From Vibrio zhugei (GTDB taxonomy: Bacteria; Pseudomonadota; Gammaproteobacteria; Enterobacterales; Vibrionaceae), in contig NZ_CP033078.1 of NCBI RefSeq assembly GCF_003716875.1, forward strand, positions 310,001-374,000: a DNA stretch of 64,000 nt. Direction: 5' to 3'. The first letter of the stretch is position 1. Every line of letters begins with the position of its first letter. The notes beneath the pieces were generated by a model. That model had not been told where the DNA came from. It searched no databases and saw nothing but the letters and a program-made list of their open reading frames with translations. Position numbers and translations under genes: made by a program. This document shows, in pieces, positions 21,131 through 30,452 of the stretch.

Positions 21131-23356
21131 ATGTCTAATGTTTTGCTGTTTACTCCTAAGCATCAAATTGATTTTCAAAAAAATTATGATGATTTTATCG
21201 CTTTTGCAAAAAATGACCTGAGTCTGTTTGAAGACATTCAGTTCAAAACCCCTGAAGGCATTATTCAGAATGGCTGGGAATGTGATAAGTGGTCGTGGAA
21301 GACGGAAAAAGGAAAAAAGCTGACGATTGTTTTTGGGGCAAGTCAGAATCATTCAAAATATACACCTTTCCAGCTTCCTTTTTCTGACTTTGCGAAAGCA
21401 TATGTTCGCTACCAGCAATCGCTTAACAAGAAAGATTCAACTACTTGGGCTTCATCACTTGTATTCCTCTATCAAGCATTAGAAGAGCACGCTGCTCACA
21501 ATGATAAATCTTCAGTTGATATAATGAACATCAACAATAATGTAATTGATCGCGTAGAGCAGAAGATACGGAGCAGTGATTTAGGCGCTGGCGGCAAACG
21601 CAATATCGGCCTTTCGTTCGAAAAGGTATTGAAATTCATCAAAGAAAAACGATTTAAACTAGATCTACAAGATTGGTCGAACCCGTTTCCTCGTCAATCT
21701 GACGCGAGCATAAAACTAGACGAAAAAAGTCGCAAGGAAATGGAAGATAAATGCCCGTCAGATTATCAGATGTTGCAAGTAGCAGACGCTTTTCATAAAG
21801 CGAAGACACCACGCCAGAAGTATTTTAGTAGTCTTTGCGTTATGTTGATGTGCCAGCCCAGCCGAAATACCGAATTGAATGGTTTGACTGTCAATTCATT
21901 ACAGCAAAGTGATAAAGGTCGTTGGTACTTGATGTGGCATCCTGCCAAAGGAGGGGATGCCGTTCGAAAGTGGGTGCCAGCTTTGCTAGAAGACGTTGTT
22001 AAACAAGCATTTGAAAGACTTGTTGAGATTTCTGCTCCAGCCAGATCTGCTGCAAAATTTGCGTACGACAATCCTGATCTGTTCATGTTGGCTAGTGACT
22101 CAGAAAGCTCTCAAGACAAGCCTTTGACATATAATCAGTTCGCGAAAGTAATGGGATTTAAAACAGGTAAATCAGAAAGAGGAACCGACATCACTTGGAC
22201 GACGTATGGTAGCAACGTCAAGTGGTTAAATCGTTTAATTAGCGGCTTGAACAATGTGAACGATTGGAAAAAGGACTTGTGTCAAGGACACATCGTTCTC
22301 CCGAACAATGAGATCGTAAATAGATACACTGGTAAGCCAACAGGAATCGTCATTCGATTTCCTAGTTACAGGGATCTCCGTTCTGTTATTGATGAACAAT
22401 ATAAGACGCTGGATTTCCCAAATTATGGCGACATGAAAGTATGGGATTGCATCACATTAGTCAGAGATCATGAATTTCACAAGGAATTCGCGGTTAAGCC
22501 CTTCTCATGGGTTCATCTTGGACATGGCTCTCTGAGTGATGCTATCGGCTCTGACAGAGGCATAGAATCAATTTTTGATGAGCTAGGTATCACAGATGAA
22601 GATGGGACACCTCTCAAGCTAAATAGTCACCAATTTCGTCACTGGTTAAACACGAAATTAAAGTTAGCAGGTGAAGCTGATTGGCTTATCGCCAAATGGT
22701 CAGGGCGAGCTGATATCAAGCAAAACAAAGCTTACGACGGACGAACTGAAAAGCAAAAGTCACGTCTAACTCAGCGTATTGGGCATGTTACGATTGGATC
22801 TGGTGTCATGACTGTTGCTCAAGCTAACCAGTTGTTAGAACCATACACTGCCGAAGCGCCGCCACCGCCAATGGTTTTACATGACCTTGGACTTCCCATC
22901 TCACTGAAAGCTCTTGGGGTTGATAGGGATGGTGTTGCTCAGTTCACGGGGTTAGGCTTCTGTGTTCATAACTATGCCGAAAGTCCATGTGTTAAAAATG
23001 GTGACTGTGAGGTCTGTAATGAACATGTTTGCCTTAAAGGTATGCCTCACTCTCTTGATGAGTTAAAAACTCTTGAAGCGCTATATGAAGAGCAATTGAG
23101 GCATGCAAAAGCCGCCACAGAAGATCAGGTTTTTGGAGCGGATAGATGGGTTACAGCTCTGGGCTTTCGATTGTCTAAGATAAAAACACTCATTTTTCTT
23201 CTTGAAGATCCAAAAAAAGCGGATGGCGCACACGTTAGAATACCTGATGAACTATCACCATCTCCTGTGAAGCGCTCACTGAATATAAATGAACAAAGCG
23301 CTATCCAAGGGTTTGATCTTATGGCTTTAGCACTATCTGATATGAGGGAGGCATAA
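21131..23356 (+). CDS. Large tyrosine recombinase, third of the module
   Basis: A 741-aa recombinase, large for the family. Visible pieces are SRNTELNGLTVNSLQ (first Arg region near 243), SHQFRHWLNTKLKLAG (H-x-x-R near 500) and AKWSGRADIKQNKAYDGRT, where Trp/Gly and Tyr fit the final catalytic pair near 520-538. After it lies a Cys-rich segment, FCVHNYAESPCVKNGDCEVC, near 617-636, a likely zinc site. Two of the three recombinases thus have C-terminal Cys clusters. It overlaps the previous gene by 8 bases and the next one by its stop (TAATG), so all four module genes are coupled. Size and zinc site are compatible with GmtZ-like integrases, which I could not verify. Confidence 0.8.
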   Translation: MSNVLLFTPKHQIDFQKNYDDFIAFAKNDLSLFEDIQFKTPEGIIQNGWECDKWSWKTEKGKKLTIVFGASQNHSKYTPFQLPFSDFAKAYVRYQQSLNKKDSTTWASSLVFLYQALEEHAAHNDKSSVDIMNINNNVIDRVEQKIRSSDLGAGGKRNIGLSFEKVLKFIKEKRFKLDLQDWSNPFPRQSDASIKLDEKSRKEMEDKCPSDYQMLQVADAFHKAKTPRQKYFSSLCVMLMCQPSRNTELNGLTVNSLQQSDKGRWYLMWHPAKGGDAVRKWVPALLEDVVKQAFERLVEISAPARSAAKFAYDNPDLFMLASDSESSQDKPLTYNQFAKVMGFKTGKSERGTDITWTTYGSNVKWLNRLISGLNNVNDWKKDLCQGHIVLPNNEIVNRYTGKPTGIVIRFPSYRDLRSVIDEQYKTLDFPNYGDMKVWDCITLVRDHEFHKEFAVKPFSWVHLGHGSLSDAIGSDRGIESIFDELGITDEDGTPLKLNSHQFRHWLNTKLKLAGEADWLIAKWSGRADIKQNKAYDGRTEKQKSRLTQRIGHVTIGSGVMTVAQANQLLEPYTAEAPPPPMVLHDLGLPISLKALGVDRDGVAQFTGLGFCVHNYAESPCVKNGDCEVCNEHVCLKGMPHSLDELKTLEALYEEQLRHAKAATEDQVFGADRWVTALGFRLSKIKTLIFLLEDPKKADGAHVRIPDELSPSPVKRSLNINEQSAIQGFDLMALALSDMREA

Positions 23357-23850
23357 TGGCTTTTGTTCCAGATAACAAAGAAACGATACTGGCTATCATC
23401 GATGGGTGGACTGGCAAACTTAGTTATGAGCTTTTGGCTGAGAAATTACAGTTAGAACTTGGCCTAAAAAAGCCGCCATCACGTTTCACATTCACCAAGT
23501 ATGATGAAATTAAGCATGCTTTTGATTTGAAGAAAGAGCAGCTAAGGCAAAAGAAATCAGAAGCTATCCAAGATGCCAAGTCGTTGTTCGAAAGTACTGA
23601 CAAATTAAGTGATCTTATCTCTAATCTAGGGAATGATGACGTAGCGATTGCAGAATTAATCAAGCAAGTAGAAAAGCTTGAAAAAGAGAATGAAAGGCTT
23701 AGTTCAGAAAATAAAAGGCTTAATTCTCAAAATGATATGTTGCTTGAAAGGTTTGCGAGATGGCAATACAACCTTCAGAAAATGGATGGCGTTGATCTCA
23801 ATAAGTTAGTTTCTACACTTGATGATGGCCTGCCTGCCAAGTCCAAATAA
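23356..23850 (+). CDS. Small coiled-coil protein of the recombinase module
   Basis: A 164-aa basic and acidic helical protein. Residues 1-60 look like a small DNA-binding fold (LSYELLAEKLQLELGLKKPPS resembles a helix-turn-helix). Residues 95-135 are a clear coiled coil (QVEKLEKENERLSSENKRL) rich in Leu/Glu/Lys heptads. Position and layout match TnpC of Tn554 and the GmtX-like third proteins of multi-recombinase islands, which assist or orient recombination. It is the last gene of the overlapping operon. Confidence 0.65.
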   Translation: MAFVPDNKETILAIIDGWTGKLSYELLAEKLQLELGLKKPPSRFTFTKYDEIKHAFDLKKEQLRQKKSEAIQDAKSLFESTDKLSDLISNLGNDDVAIAELIKQVEKLEKENERLSSENKRLNSQNDMLLERFARWQYNLQKMDGVDLNKLVSTLDDGLPAKSK

Positions 23851-23857
23851 TGTGTCC

Positions 23858-23892
23858 TTTGCCCCTCATCTTCGTCATAGGGGAGGGGCAAA
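23858..23892 (+). terminator. Stem-loop after the recombinase module
   Basis: Perfect 10-bp stem TTTGCCCCTC / GAGGGGCAAA with a 15-base loop, starting 8 bases after the coiled-coil gene stop. There is no U-tract, so it is a weak terminator candidate or a structured element. The 200 bases between it and 24091 hold no gene that I can see. Confidence 0.5.
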
Positions 23893-24090
23893 CGACAGAT
23901 CTTATCTATATGTACCCGAATACAAAGGTATATTTGTAGTAAATTTAAGGAATCGCTATCTTCGCGTAAGCTAAGTGTTTGATAATGTGTAGCCTAATCA
24001 CATTATCTTTAAAAATTAAGCACTTTCGAGTCTCCCGATTGTCCTTTATCGCCATACAGTAAAAAAGACATCAATGAACGCAATAGTCAA

Positions 24091-24954
24091 TTAGCGAATC
24101 TGTAAGCGATTTAAGAGCTTCGGTGATATTTTACCATCGACTTCTAACAACTGATCTCGTTGAAATTGCTTTATTGCATCTCTTGTCCTATTACCCATCA
24201 GTCCGTCTACTGTACCCACATCATAACCACGTATTTTTAAGGCATTTTGCACGTCGAGCACATCGTACTTATTTGAGTTGACGCTGTTCGTTCTTGTATC
24301 TAATAATTTGAAATTTTTTAGTGCATTATATTCAATTTCATTCTTCAGTGAAAATACTTCTCGTTTGGCTCTATTTAATTGATCCTCATAGTATTTATAA
24401 CTACCACATCGAGCATTATACTTTTCAACAAGTTCATTATACTTATCAATGACCCTATCATTAGAGCGATTAACATTTAATTCAGTTTGATAGGTATTTA
24501 ATGTTATTTCTTCTCGTAAACACCACCTTAACTCTGAAACGCTAAGAACTCTATTTGAACCAGGCTCAGGCATTGAGAATGTGAGCTTGTTATTATTATT
24601 GATTGTGTTTTTATCGGTTCGAGGAACTGTTATTCTTTCAGGTGTTATGTTCTTATTTTTGCTCTCAGAATAGGAGCTATTATTATGATTTTCTTGAGAT
24701 GATACGATTGCAACAATAATGATTATTAAAAGAGCTACCCATACCCAAGGGCTGAAGCCAGATTTTGAATTTGACTCTTCTTCAATAGTTTTTTCTGTTC
24801 TAGTTGAAGACTTTGGTGTTGCTTCTTCTTTAGAAATACTATTGTGTAACGCAGTCTCGTCTATAGGTTCTTGTGCTATTTCAGGCCCAGTCAGATCTAG
24901 TTTGGATACAAGACTAGATATACCATTAAAGCCCATAGGTTTCTTGTTATTCAT
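24091..24954 (-). CDS. Membrane-anchored peptidoglycan-binding protein (operon gene 5)
   Basis: 287 aa. A 70-residue cytoplasmic, Ser/Thr/Glu-rich N-terminus is followed by one transmembrane helix (SPWVWVALLIIIIVAIVSS, about 68-86). A long charged, partly helical periplasmic region comes next, then a C-terminal PG_binding_1-type domain from about 228: DVQNALKIRGYDVGTVDG then GNRTRDAIKQFQRDQ. No hydrolase domain is present. The layout suggests a sensor or effector joining the inner membrane to the cell wall. It is the last gene of the five-gene operon, 10 bases after the preceding gene. Specific function unknown. Confidence 0.7.
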   Translation of the reverse strand: MNNKKPMGFNGISSLVSKLDLTGPEIAQEPIDETALHNSISKEEATPKSSTRTEKTIEEESNSKSGFSPWVWVALLIIIIVAIVSSQENHNNSSYSESKNKNITPERITVPRTDKNTINNNNKLTFSMPEPGSNRVLSVSELRWCLREEITLNTYQTELNVNRSNDRVIDKYNELVEKYNARCGSYKYYEDQLNRAKREVFSLKNEIEYNALKNFKLLDTRTNSVNSNKYDVLDVQNALKIRGYDVGTVDGLMGNRTRDAIKQFQRDQLLEVDGKISPKLLNRLQIR

Positions 24955-24964
24955 ATTGGTCTTC

Positions 24965-26584
24965 TCAATCTGACATTAGTGCATCACTTAATCTTGCACC
25001 AGGCTTTTTAAACTTCATTCTAATCATCGATTCAAGAATGTGAACATTATTTACACTTAAATAGGAAAGAGTGCAATTCATTTTTCTATCCCCAATTTTA
25101 TTTATAATGAAATTGCCATTGTTACTGTATATTTCAATATCATTCCAACCTAAAAATTCTTGTTCATTTTTAGAAAATAAATTTGATTTCTCTAATTGAA
25201 TACCATAATCATTAATAACGACACCTCCTATAGAAATGTTTTCATCGTTTCTTAGAGCTGCCATGAAACTAAATAGTAGATTAACTCCTGCTGTCTTCCA
25301 TAAACGGTCAACAATATCCGAGAATGTGGATTGCTTGCGTATTGTTATTTCTTCCATATTTCTCTTGTTTCCAAATGAAATATGATACTCAGTACTAGAG
25401 CTTCTTGAAATTGCACCCCACCTAATATATTGAATGTCTGCGATTTTTATAACAGTACCTTTCCATTCAATTATCTCAGGGTTAATATAGAACCTATTCT
25501 TAAAAGCAAACCCAATATCAACTTGGTATGTTATTTCTTCCGAAAATTTCTTACTTGACTCTTCTGCTAATTCTCTATCATGTAATATATCATCAATATC
25601 GGATAAATCTTTTTCAGATCTCTCCTTAAACTCAAAGTCTTCTTCAAAAATTTCTTGCAAGACATGAGTCAACCTTTGTGTTAGTTTTACATAATCATAT
25701 TCATTAAACAATTTTAAGCTTAGGTTGCGCACTTTGTAAGCAAGATTGTTGCTCATTTCATGTTTTAGACCTTGGCTCATGTATAATATTTGGATAGGCT
25801 GTGCAACAAGATCCCAGTTTCTCAATACTCTAACAAGCTCTTCAACATAAACTGATATAGAACCCTGTGGTGTACTACTTTTTAAAGAGTCATCTATGAT
25901 AGATAATATAGTATCTATATTCTTTTCTTCTTCTTTTAAAAAATGTTGGGCTTTAAGTTCATAGTATCCAACGATCTCTTTTATTAGATTACTACAGTGT
26001 TTTTTGCCATTATTTGTTTCTAGCAAAGTAGCTTCCGTTACCACTTCAACAATATCATTCGATGATAGAGTGTCTAGTAAACCTATTAGTGAATCCTTAT
26101 AATATTTTTTTCTAACTTCCAATTCTTGTTCTATATCTTCCAAAGACTCGACCATCAGAAAGTTAGAACGTTTACGTTCTTGATTAATCAATACTTGAGT
26201 TTCATCTGCATAAATAATTTCAGAAGTCTGACTTAACTCATGGAGTAGTTCAATAGCTATTTTTTTATCAATAGATGATTGTTTTTCTATAGAAGAAGCT
26301 AGTAAGTTTGCTTTAGATAATGGGTTTAGATTTGTAGACTTTAATATAAAATTAATATCAAAAATGTTGTTAACTAGATCTTTAATAATTGTGTCAGTAA
26401 CACCTAGTAACCAAGATACCTCTATCCTTAACCTTCTTCTTGGAGATGTAAGTTCATTAAAATATTTGCTTCCCAAATCATCATTATTTATAAGAGAGTA
26501 ATCTTCAGCTAAATCCACTAGAGTGGATTTATTGTCTCTAATTGATGCTTTTAGCAAGTTAAAAGGGTTATCGATTATATTCAT
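24965..26584 (-). CDS. Unknown protein, possible degenerate J-like N-terminus (operon gene 4)
   Basis: 539 aa, soluble, AT-rich coding, no family that I recognise with confidence. Residues 5-60 (NPFNLLKASIRDNKSTLVDL, then LTSPRRRLRIEVSWLLG) have the spacing of a J-like domain, with NPF at the start and a PRRRL segment where J-domains have an RR.YD box, but there is no HPD motif. The middle is helical. Residues about 360-530 look beta-rich in two repeats, possibly PH-like: DIQYIRWGAISRSS and VVINDYGIQLEKSNLF followed by FLGWNDIEIYS. Position beside Hsp70 supports a co-chaperone or adaptor role; this is inference. It sits 1 base after the AAA+ gene. Confidence 0.55.
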   Translation of the reverse strand: MNIIDNPFNLLKASIRDNKSTLVDLAEDYSLINNDDLGSKYFNELTSPRRRLRIEVSWLLGVTDTIIKDLVNNIFDINFILKSTNLNPLSKANLLASSIEKQSSIDKKIAIELLHELSQTSEIIYADETQVLINQERKRSNFLMVESLEDIEQELEVRKKYYKDSLIGLLDTLSSNDIVEVVTEATLLETNNGKKHCSNLIKEIVGYYELKAQHFLKEEEKNIDTILSIIDDSLKSSTPQGSISVYVEELVRVLRNWDLVAQPIQILYMSQGLKHEMSNNLAYKVRNLSLKLFNEYDYVKLTQRLTHVLQEIFEEDFEFKERSEKDLSDIDDILHDRELAEESSKKFSEEITYQVDIGFAFKNRFYINPEIIEWKGTVIKIADIQYIRWGAISRSSSTEYHISFGNKRNMEEITIRKQSTFSDIVDRLWKTAGVNLLFSFMAALRNDENISIGGVVINDYGIQLEKSNLFSKNEQEFLGWNDIEIYSNNGNFIINKIGDRKMNCTLSYLSVNNVHILESMIRMKFKKPGARLSDALMSD

Positions 26585-26585
26585 T

Positions 26586-27956
26586 TTAAATAAAGCCTAT
26601 TTTATTTTTCTTTTTGTTATCTAATCTTGGTAATTTCTCTATCGCCATCAAAAAACACTCGGCTGTTAATAAATTGTTTCTTCGCCTTGCTGCAATGCGT
26701 CCCGCTTCCTTAACAACAAACACAACATCTGATGGCTGACGACCATAAAGTCCGTTATATATATTCTCTGTACATTGCTCTAAGTCACAGGGAAAGTTCA
26801 TCACTAAGTGATCAAATAGCTCTTCGATCTCACTTCTAGTAGGTGTTTTAACTTCTATGCAAAAATCAAAACGTCCTCTTCTGGTCACCGCTGAATCAAG
26901 CATGTCTAATTGATTGGTCATGCCAATAATTAAGACATTATTGGCAATAGCTTTAGGTATAAGTCGTAGGAATTCATTTACTTCTTCAACACGATGTAAT
27001 CCAATATCACCATGACTTCTACTACTTACAAAGCTCTCCATCTCATCAATAACGATAACTGCTGGAGAATTATTTATTGCACCTTCAAATATCTCAGAAA
27101 TTTTTCTACTCGTTTCATGAATGTAAGGGCTGCCTACAGTACTTGATTCGATATGATAGGAAGGTAACTTTAAATAATCAATTAGTTGCTCAACTGCATA
27201 AGTTTTTCCACAACCAGGAGGGCCATGAAGTATAAAAGGAGTAGGAAAATTAATACCTAAACTAGCGTAAAAACTTGGATTTTCAATAATATCTACCACA
27301 TGTTCAATGAGAAAATGTTCAAGTTGATTCCTACCTACAAGACGGAACTCCTTGAGAGGTGGCTTCTCAATCTCAACAACAGAAATAGTCTCTTTTATAA
27401 CACCAGAATCAAGTAATATTTCGTGTAGAAGCCTAAGATCATTGATACCACTTAAGCTTTTTATTCTATCTGTATTGGTAGCACTTAAACCGACGCCGCC
27501 TGTTAACCACTTTCCCAAGACCAATTCATCGGATTTAGGTGCTGTAGTATCAGTTCCAACAACTAGTAGGCGAGAGAATTTCTCTATGTAGATAGCATCA
27601 GATAGGTCAAGATCAGAAGCTAAATTTCTGGTGGCTCTAAAAGCATGAGCGAATGCTTTAGCTTCAGAGAAATCCTTGGGAACGTTACTATATTTTATAT
27701 GACTTAGCTCATATCTAGGTTCTGATTCATGAAGATAAAAGATCTCTCCGCCTATATAGCAGGTTGTGAATACTTTCCGAGGCAAAATACCATTGTCAAA
27801 GTTATTGTTCACTAACTCCTCAGTTATGACTAGCACTCGAGAGTCATTGCTAGTCACAAAAATTTGCCACCCAATCCCTGATTGAATTTTTTTTGTAACT
27901 TTATGACCGCTAGGTAAATGATAGCCATTCGGCAAAAAGAGATCGTTCATTATCAT
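26586..27956 (-). CDS. Classical AAA+ ATPase (operon gene 3)
   Basis: 456 aa. The first 200 residues are a beta-rich domain of unknown fold. The AAA module follows: Walker A LHGPPGCGKTYAVEQL near 241, Walker B PAVIVIDEMES near 296, sensor 1 VLIIGMTNQLD near 338, and the arginine-finger segment VTRRGRFDF near 353, then a small helical lid. This is the FtsH/Vps4/katanin style of AAA protein, without protease motifs. Such enzymes remodel or unfold proteins as hexamers. The start overlaps the Hsp70 stop by 4 bases (ATGA), so translation is probably coupled. Confidence 0.85.
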   Translation of the reverse strand: MIMNDLFLPNGYHLPSGHKVTKKIQSGIGWQIFVTSNDSRVLVITEELVNNNFDNGILPRKVFTTCYIGGEIFYLHESEPRYELSHIKYSNVPKDFSEAKAFAHAFRATRNLASDLDLSDAIYIEKFSRLLVVGTDTTAPKSDELVLGKWLTGGVGLSATNTDRIKSLSGINDLRLLHEILLDSGVIKETISVVEIEKPPLKEFRLVGRNQLEHFLIEHVVDIIENPSFYASLGINFPTPFILHGPPGCGKTYAVEQLIDYLKLPSYHIESSTVGSPYIHETSRKISEIFEGAINNSPAVIVIDEMESFVSSRSHGDIGLHRVEEVNEFLRLIPKAIANNVLIIGMTNQLDMLDSAVTRRGRFDFCIEVKTPTRSEIEELFDHLVMNFPCDLEQCTENIYNGLYGRQPSDVVFVVKEAGRIAARRRNNLLTAECFLMAIEKLPRLDNKKKNKIGFI

Positions 27957-30451
27957 CCCATCACAATATTTGCATTTGCCAAAATTTCGTTGTCCGATAT
28001 CATACCAATCTGGATTTGACTTAGATGTAATATGATTTCTTTCACTCCATCGATATCATCATTTTCTAACCTATTGACTCCTTCGTTTACTAAACGGTCA
28101 AACATACTTCTGTCAGAGAAAAGATGTGCTGAAGTAGCCATAGACTTGAACTTCTCGACAACAAACCAGTCCTGATTCCAAAGAATCTGGAAGTTTTTAC
28201 CTCGAATCTCTTCAACGATATTCTCAAAGTCACCATTACGACTTGATAGGGCATTTCTTGCGGAACTAAACAAACGGTTTATCAGGGAGCGGTCTGACTC
28301 TGAAGCAAGTTCATATAAATAGTCAGTATAAAAGCTTTCTAGGTCATCGACCTCAATTTGACGTATCTGAGCTAGATTCGCGTCACGAGTCTTGGACAAT
28401 AGTTTTTTAGCTTCGTAAATCTGTTCCATCGCTTCTTGTGTGTCTTCAGCTTGCTGAGTGTTAGCATCAAGATTTGCTGCTACTACAGCTTTATTTTTTG
28501 CATTTTGTAGCATTTCACTATCAATAACCCCTTCAAGAGCTTCAATCCTTGCAAGTAATGATTCACCCTCGCTTTTAACAAGTTCAAGTGAAGAACTATA
28601 ATCCACTTGACCTTCTTGACGAGAATAGAAGTTTTTCCCCGAATCAAATACACTTCCAATGCTCGGCACTGATACTTCCAATTTTATAGCGCCAGAGTCC
28701 AATATTTCATATTCACATTCAATATCCGCACCCGCTGGAATAACTCCTTGCTCAAAGTCTGTTCCCGAAATCTTTAAGACACCAATCGGTCGGTTGTCGC
28801 TAATTGGTTCTTTGATGTCTCCTTCCCAAAGTTTAATGTTAATACTTGATATTGCTCCTGCCCTTAGAGATTCTGCTGCTTTAAAATTAGCTCTACCCTT
28901 GACAGGTAAAGTGTCACCAGCTTTAACCAAGGGAACCAAGCCAGAACTACCACCGAGCTGATTAAGCGCCTCAATAGAAATCGTATGTGATGCAGGGATT
29001 GCTTCAACACTCGCGGCCGTTTTAGTTATTGTAATAACATCTTGTCCTATATCGACAGATTGACCTTGATTGTTAAAGACAAAAACTTTGAATGAATTCT
29101 CACCCATCTGATTTAATGGTAGATTTAGTGCTGCACCATGTTTTAGCTTGAGTAAACCAGATGTCCAACCTGTATTAATACAATCAACTTGAAACTCTAA
29201 TTCATCTTGAGTGTGAGCATCTGAAAGTTGTACAAGCACTCGAGCTATATTCTTCGGTGTTCTCGCATGAAAATTAAATGAAAGATTGACGTTACCTTCT
29301 AGGGACAACTTGCCACGCGAGCTTTTTCTTGACCTATCTTGTGAATCCCAATCTATGGACTCTGCAAATATGCTCGCACCCTCAGCAACTGCTGTCATTG
29401 GGTTAATGCTATTGTCTCCCTCTATCCCCAACTCGAAACAAACCTTATCCCTGAGTGGTTTATAGTTAGTTGGACCACCGACAAACGCTACTTTATTGAT
29501 ATAGTCTGGTGTTAGGTGAGCTTGACTCAATGCTTCTCTTGCTGCGTCGATTGATGCATTAACTCGTTTATCAATAAGCTTGTTAAACATCTCCCTTGTA
29601 AGCTCAATATCAATATATATTTCTTCTCCTGACAAATCTTGAGTTCGAGCTTCTGTCTCTGTAAGGGAGATTATTGACTCCTCTCTTGAAGATAGCTCGA
29701 TTTTTGCTCTCTCTACTGCATGATTTGCCATACGGATAAGCGTTTTATAATTAGGGTTAGTAACGAAATCATCAGGTAATTCAAAATTCTCTCGCAACCA
29801 AGGTCGAACAATATTGTCTAAAATTTCTCTATCGAAATCTCTTCCTCCACACATCGCGATCCCACCATGAGATAAGAGATTAACTTTTCCTGCATGACTT
29901 TCCGCAATTGCGATATCTAGTGTACCGCCACCTAAGTCGTAGATAAGAAAAACACCATCGGATGCATTGTTTTTCATAACACTCATCACTGCGGCAACAG
30001 GTTCTTGCATTAATGCAACGTTATTAAAGCCTGCAAGGGAAGCAGCTTCCATCGTTGCATCTTTTTGCATCTGATTAAATGCGGCTGGAACAGTAATTAC
30101 TACACCAGTATCTTTGTTTTCTCTGATTTCTTCAGTCAAATAACCGAATAGTGTTTTTAGTACTTCTGATGAGCACTCAACGGGAGTTTTTGACTCACCA
30201 ACAGCTTTAAACTGGAGTGTACTACTAGTCCCCATTAGTCGCTTGAACAGCACGGCTGCGTTGTCTGGACTTCGAGCCGCCTGCTCATAAGCCGATTGTC
30301 CGACTAGTTTTCTACCTCGCCTATCAATATATATTGCCGAGGGTGTAACGTCTGTTTGAATTGGGCTTTTCCAGACTCTTGTATTTACTCCATCAAAAGA
30401 AGATATCGCGCTGTTTGTCGTTCCTAAATCAATTCCTATAAAATGTTTCAC
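27953..30451 (-). CDS. Hsp70-family chaperone with extended C-terminus (operon gene 2)
   Basis: 832 aa. Residues 1-380 form an Hsp70 actin-like ATPase domain: GIDLGTTNSAISSFDG at the start, VITVPAAFNQMQKDATM near 118, IYDLGGGTLDIAIAE near 169 and KVAFVGGPTNYKPLRD near 315. After it the sequence departs from DnaK; the segment from 390 to about 640 is beta-rich and only loosely substrate-domain-like, and the last 200 residues are helical. DnaK is about 640 aa, so this has about 190 extra residues. It is not the housekeeping DnaK but a dedicated, island-borne paralogue. It starts 1 base after the GrpE-like gene. Confidence 0.88.
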   Translation of the reverse strand: MKHFIGIDLGTTNSAISSFDGVNTRVWKSPIQTDVTPSAIYIDRRGRKLVGQSAYEQAARSPDNAAVLFKRLMGTSSTLQFKAVGESKTPVECSSEVLKTLFGYLTEEIRENKDTGVVITVPAAFNQMQKDATMEAASLAGFNNVALMQEPVAAVMSVMKNNASDGVFLIYDLGGGTLDIAIAESHAGKVNLLSHGGIAMCGGRDFDREILDNIVRPWLRENFELPDDFVTNPNYKTLIRMANHAVERAKIELSSREESIISLTETEARTQDLSGEEIYIDIELTREMFNKLIDKRVNASIDAAREALSQAHLTPDYINKVAFVGGPTNYKPLRDKVCFELGIEGDNSINPMTAVAEGASIFAESIDWDSQDRSRKSSRGKLSLEGNVNLSFNFHARTPKNIARVLVQLSDAHTQDELEFQVDCINTGWTSGLLKLKHGAALNLPLNQMGENSFKVFVFNNQGQSVDIGQDVITITKTAASVEAIPASHTISIEALNQLGGSSGLVPLVKAGDTLPVKGRANFKAAESLRAGAISSINIKLWEGDIKEPISDNRPIGVLKISGTDFEQGVIPAGADIECEYEILDSGAIKLEVSVPSIGSVFDSGKNFYSRQEGQVDYSSSLELVKSEGESLLARIEALEGVIDSEMLQNAKNKAVVAANLDANTQQAEDTQEAMEQIYEAKKLLSKTRDANLAQIRQIEVDDLESFYTDYLYELASESDRSLINRLFSSARNALSSRNGDFENIVEEIRGKNFQILWNQDWFVVEKFKSMATSAHLFSDRSMFDRLVNEGVNRLENDDIDGVKEIILHLSQIQIGMISDNEILANANIVMG

Positions 30452-30452
30452 T

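Larger units (their letters stand above)
16932..21138 (+). pseudogene. Second tyrosine recombinase, split by IS21 and frameshifted
   Basis: The natural start is probably ATG 16932, overlapping the previous gene. That frame runs only to a TAG at 16965 (11 residues), while the homologous frame continues from the A9 run at 16947-16955; eight A residues would join them. The body runs to 17916, where an IS21 element (17917-20509) interrupts it, then resumes in the same frame at 20515. The rejoined product would be about 530-540 aa with IMALQYTGARSLQLTHLYYED (first Arg), PRRFRYTHATNM (H-x-x-R box with Arg in place of His), the GHEDTQQVTVYTEF Tyr segment, and a C-terminal Cys cluster CGTFGFCANGSVHCYTC. 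As it stands the protein cannot be made whole. Confidence 0.85.
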
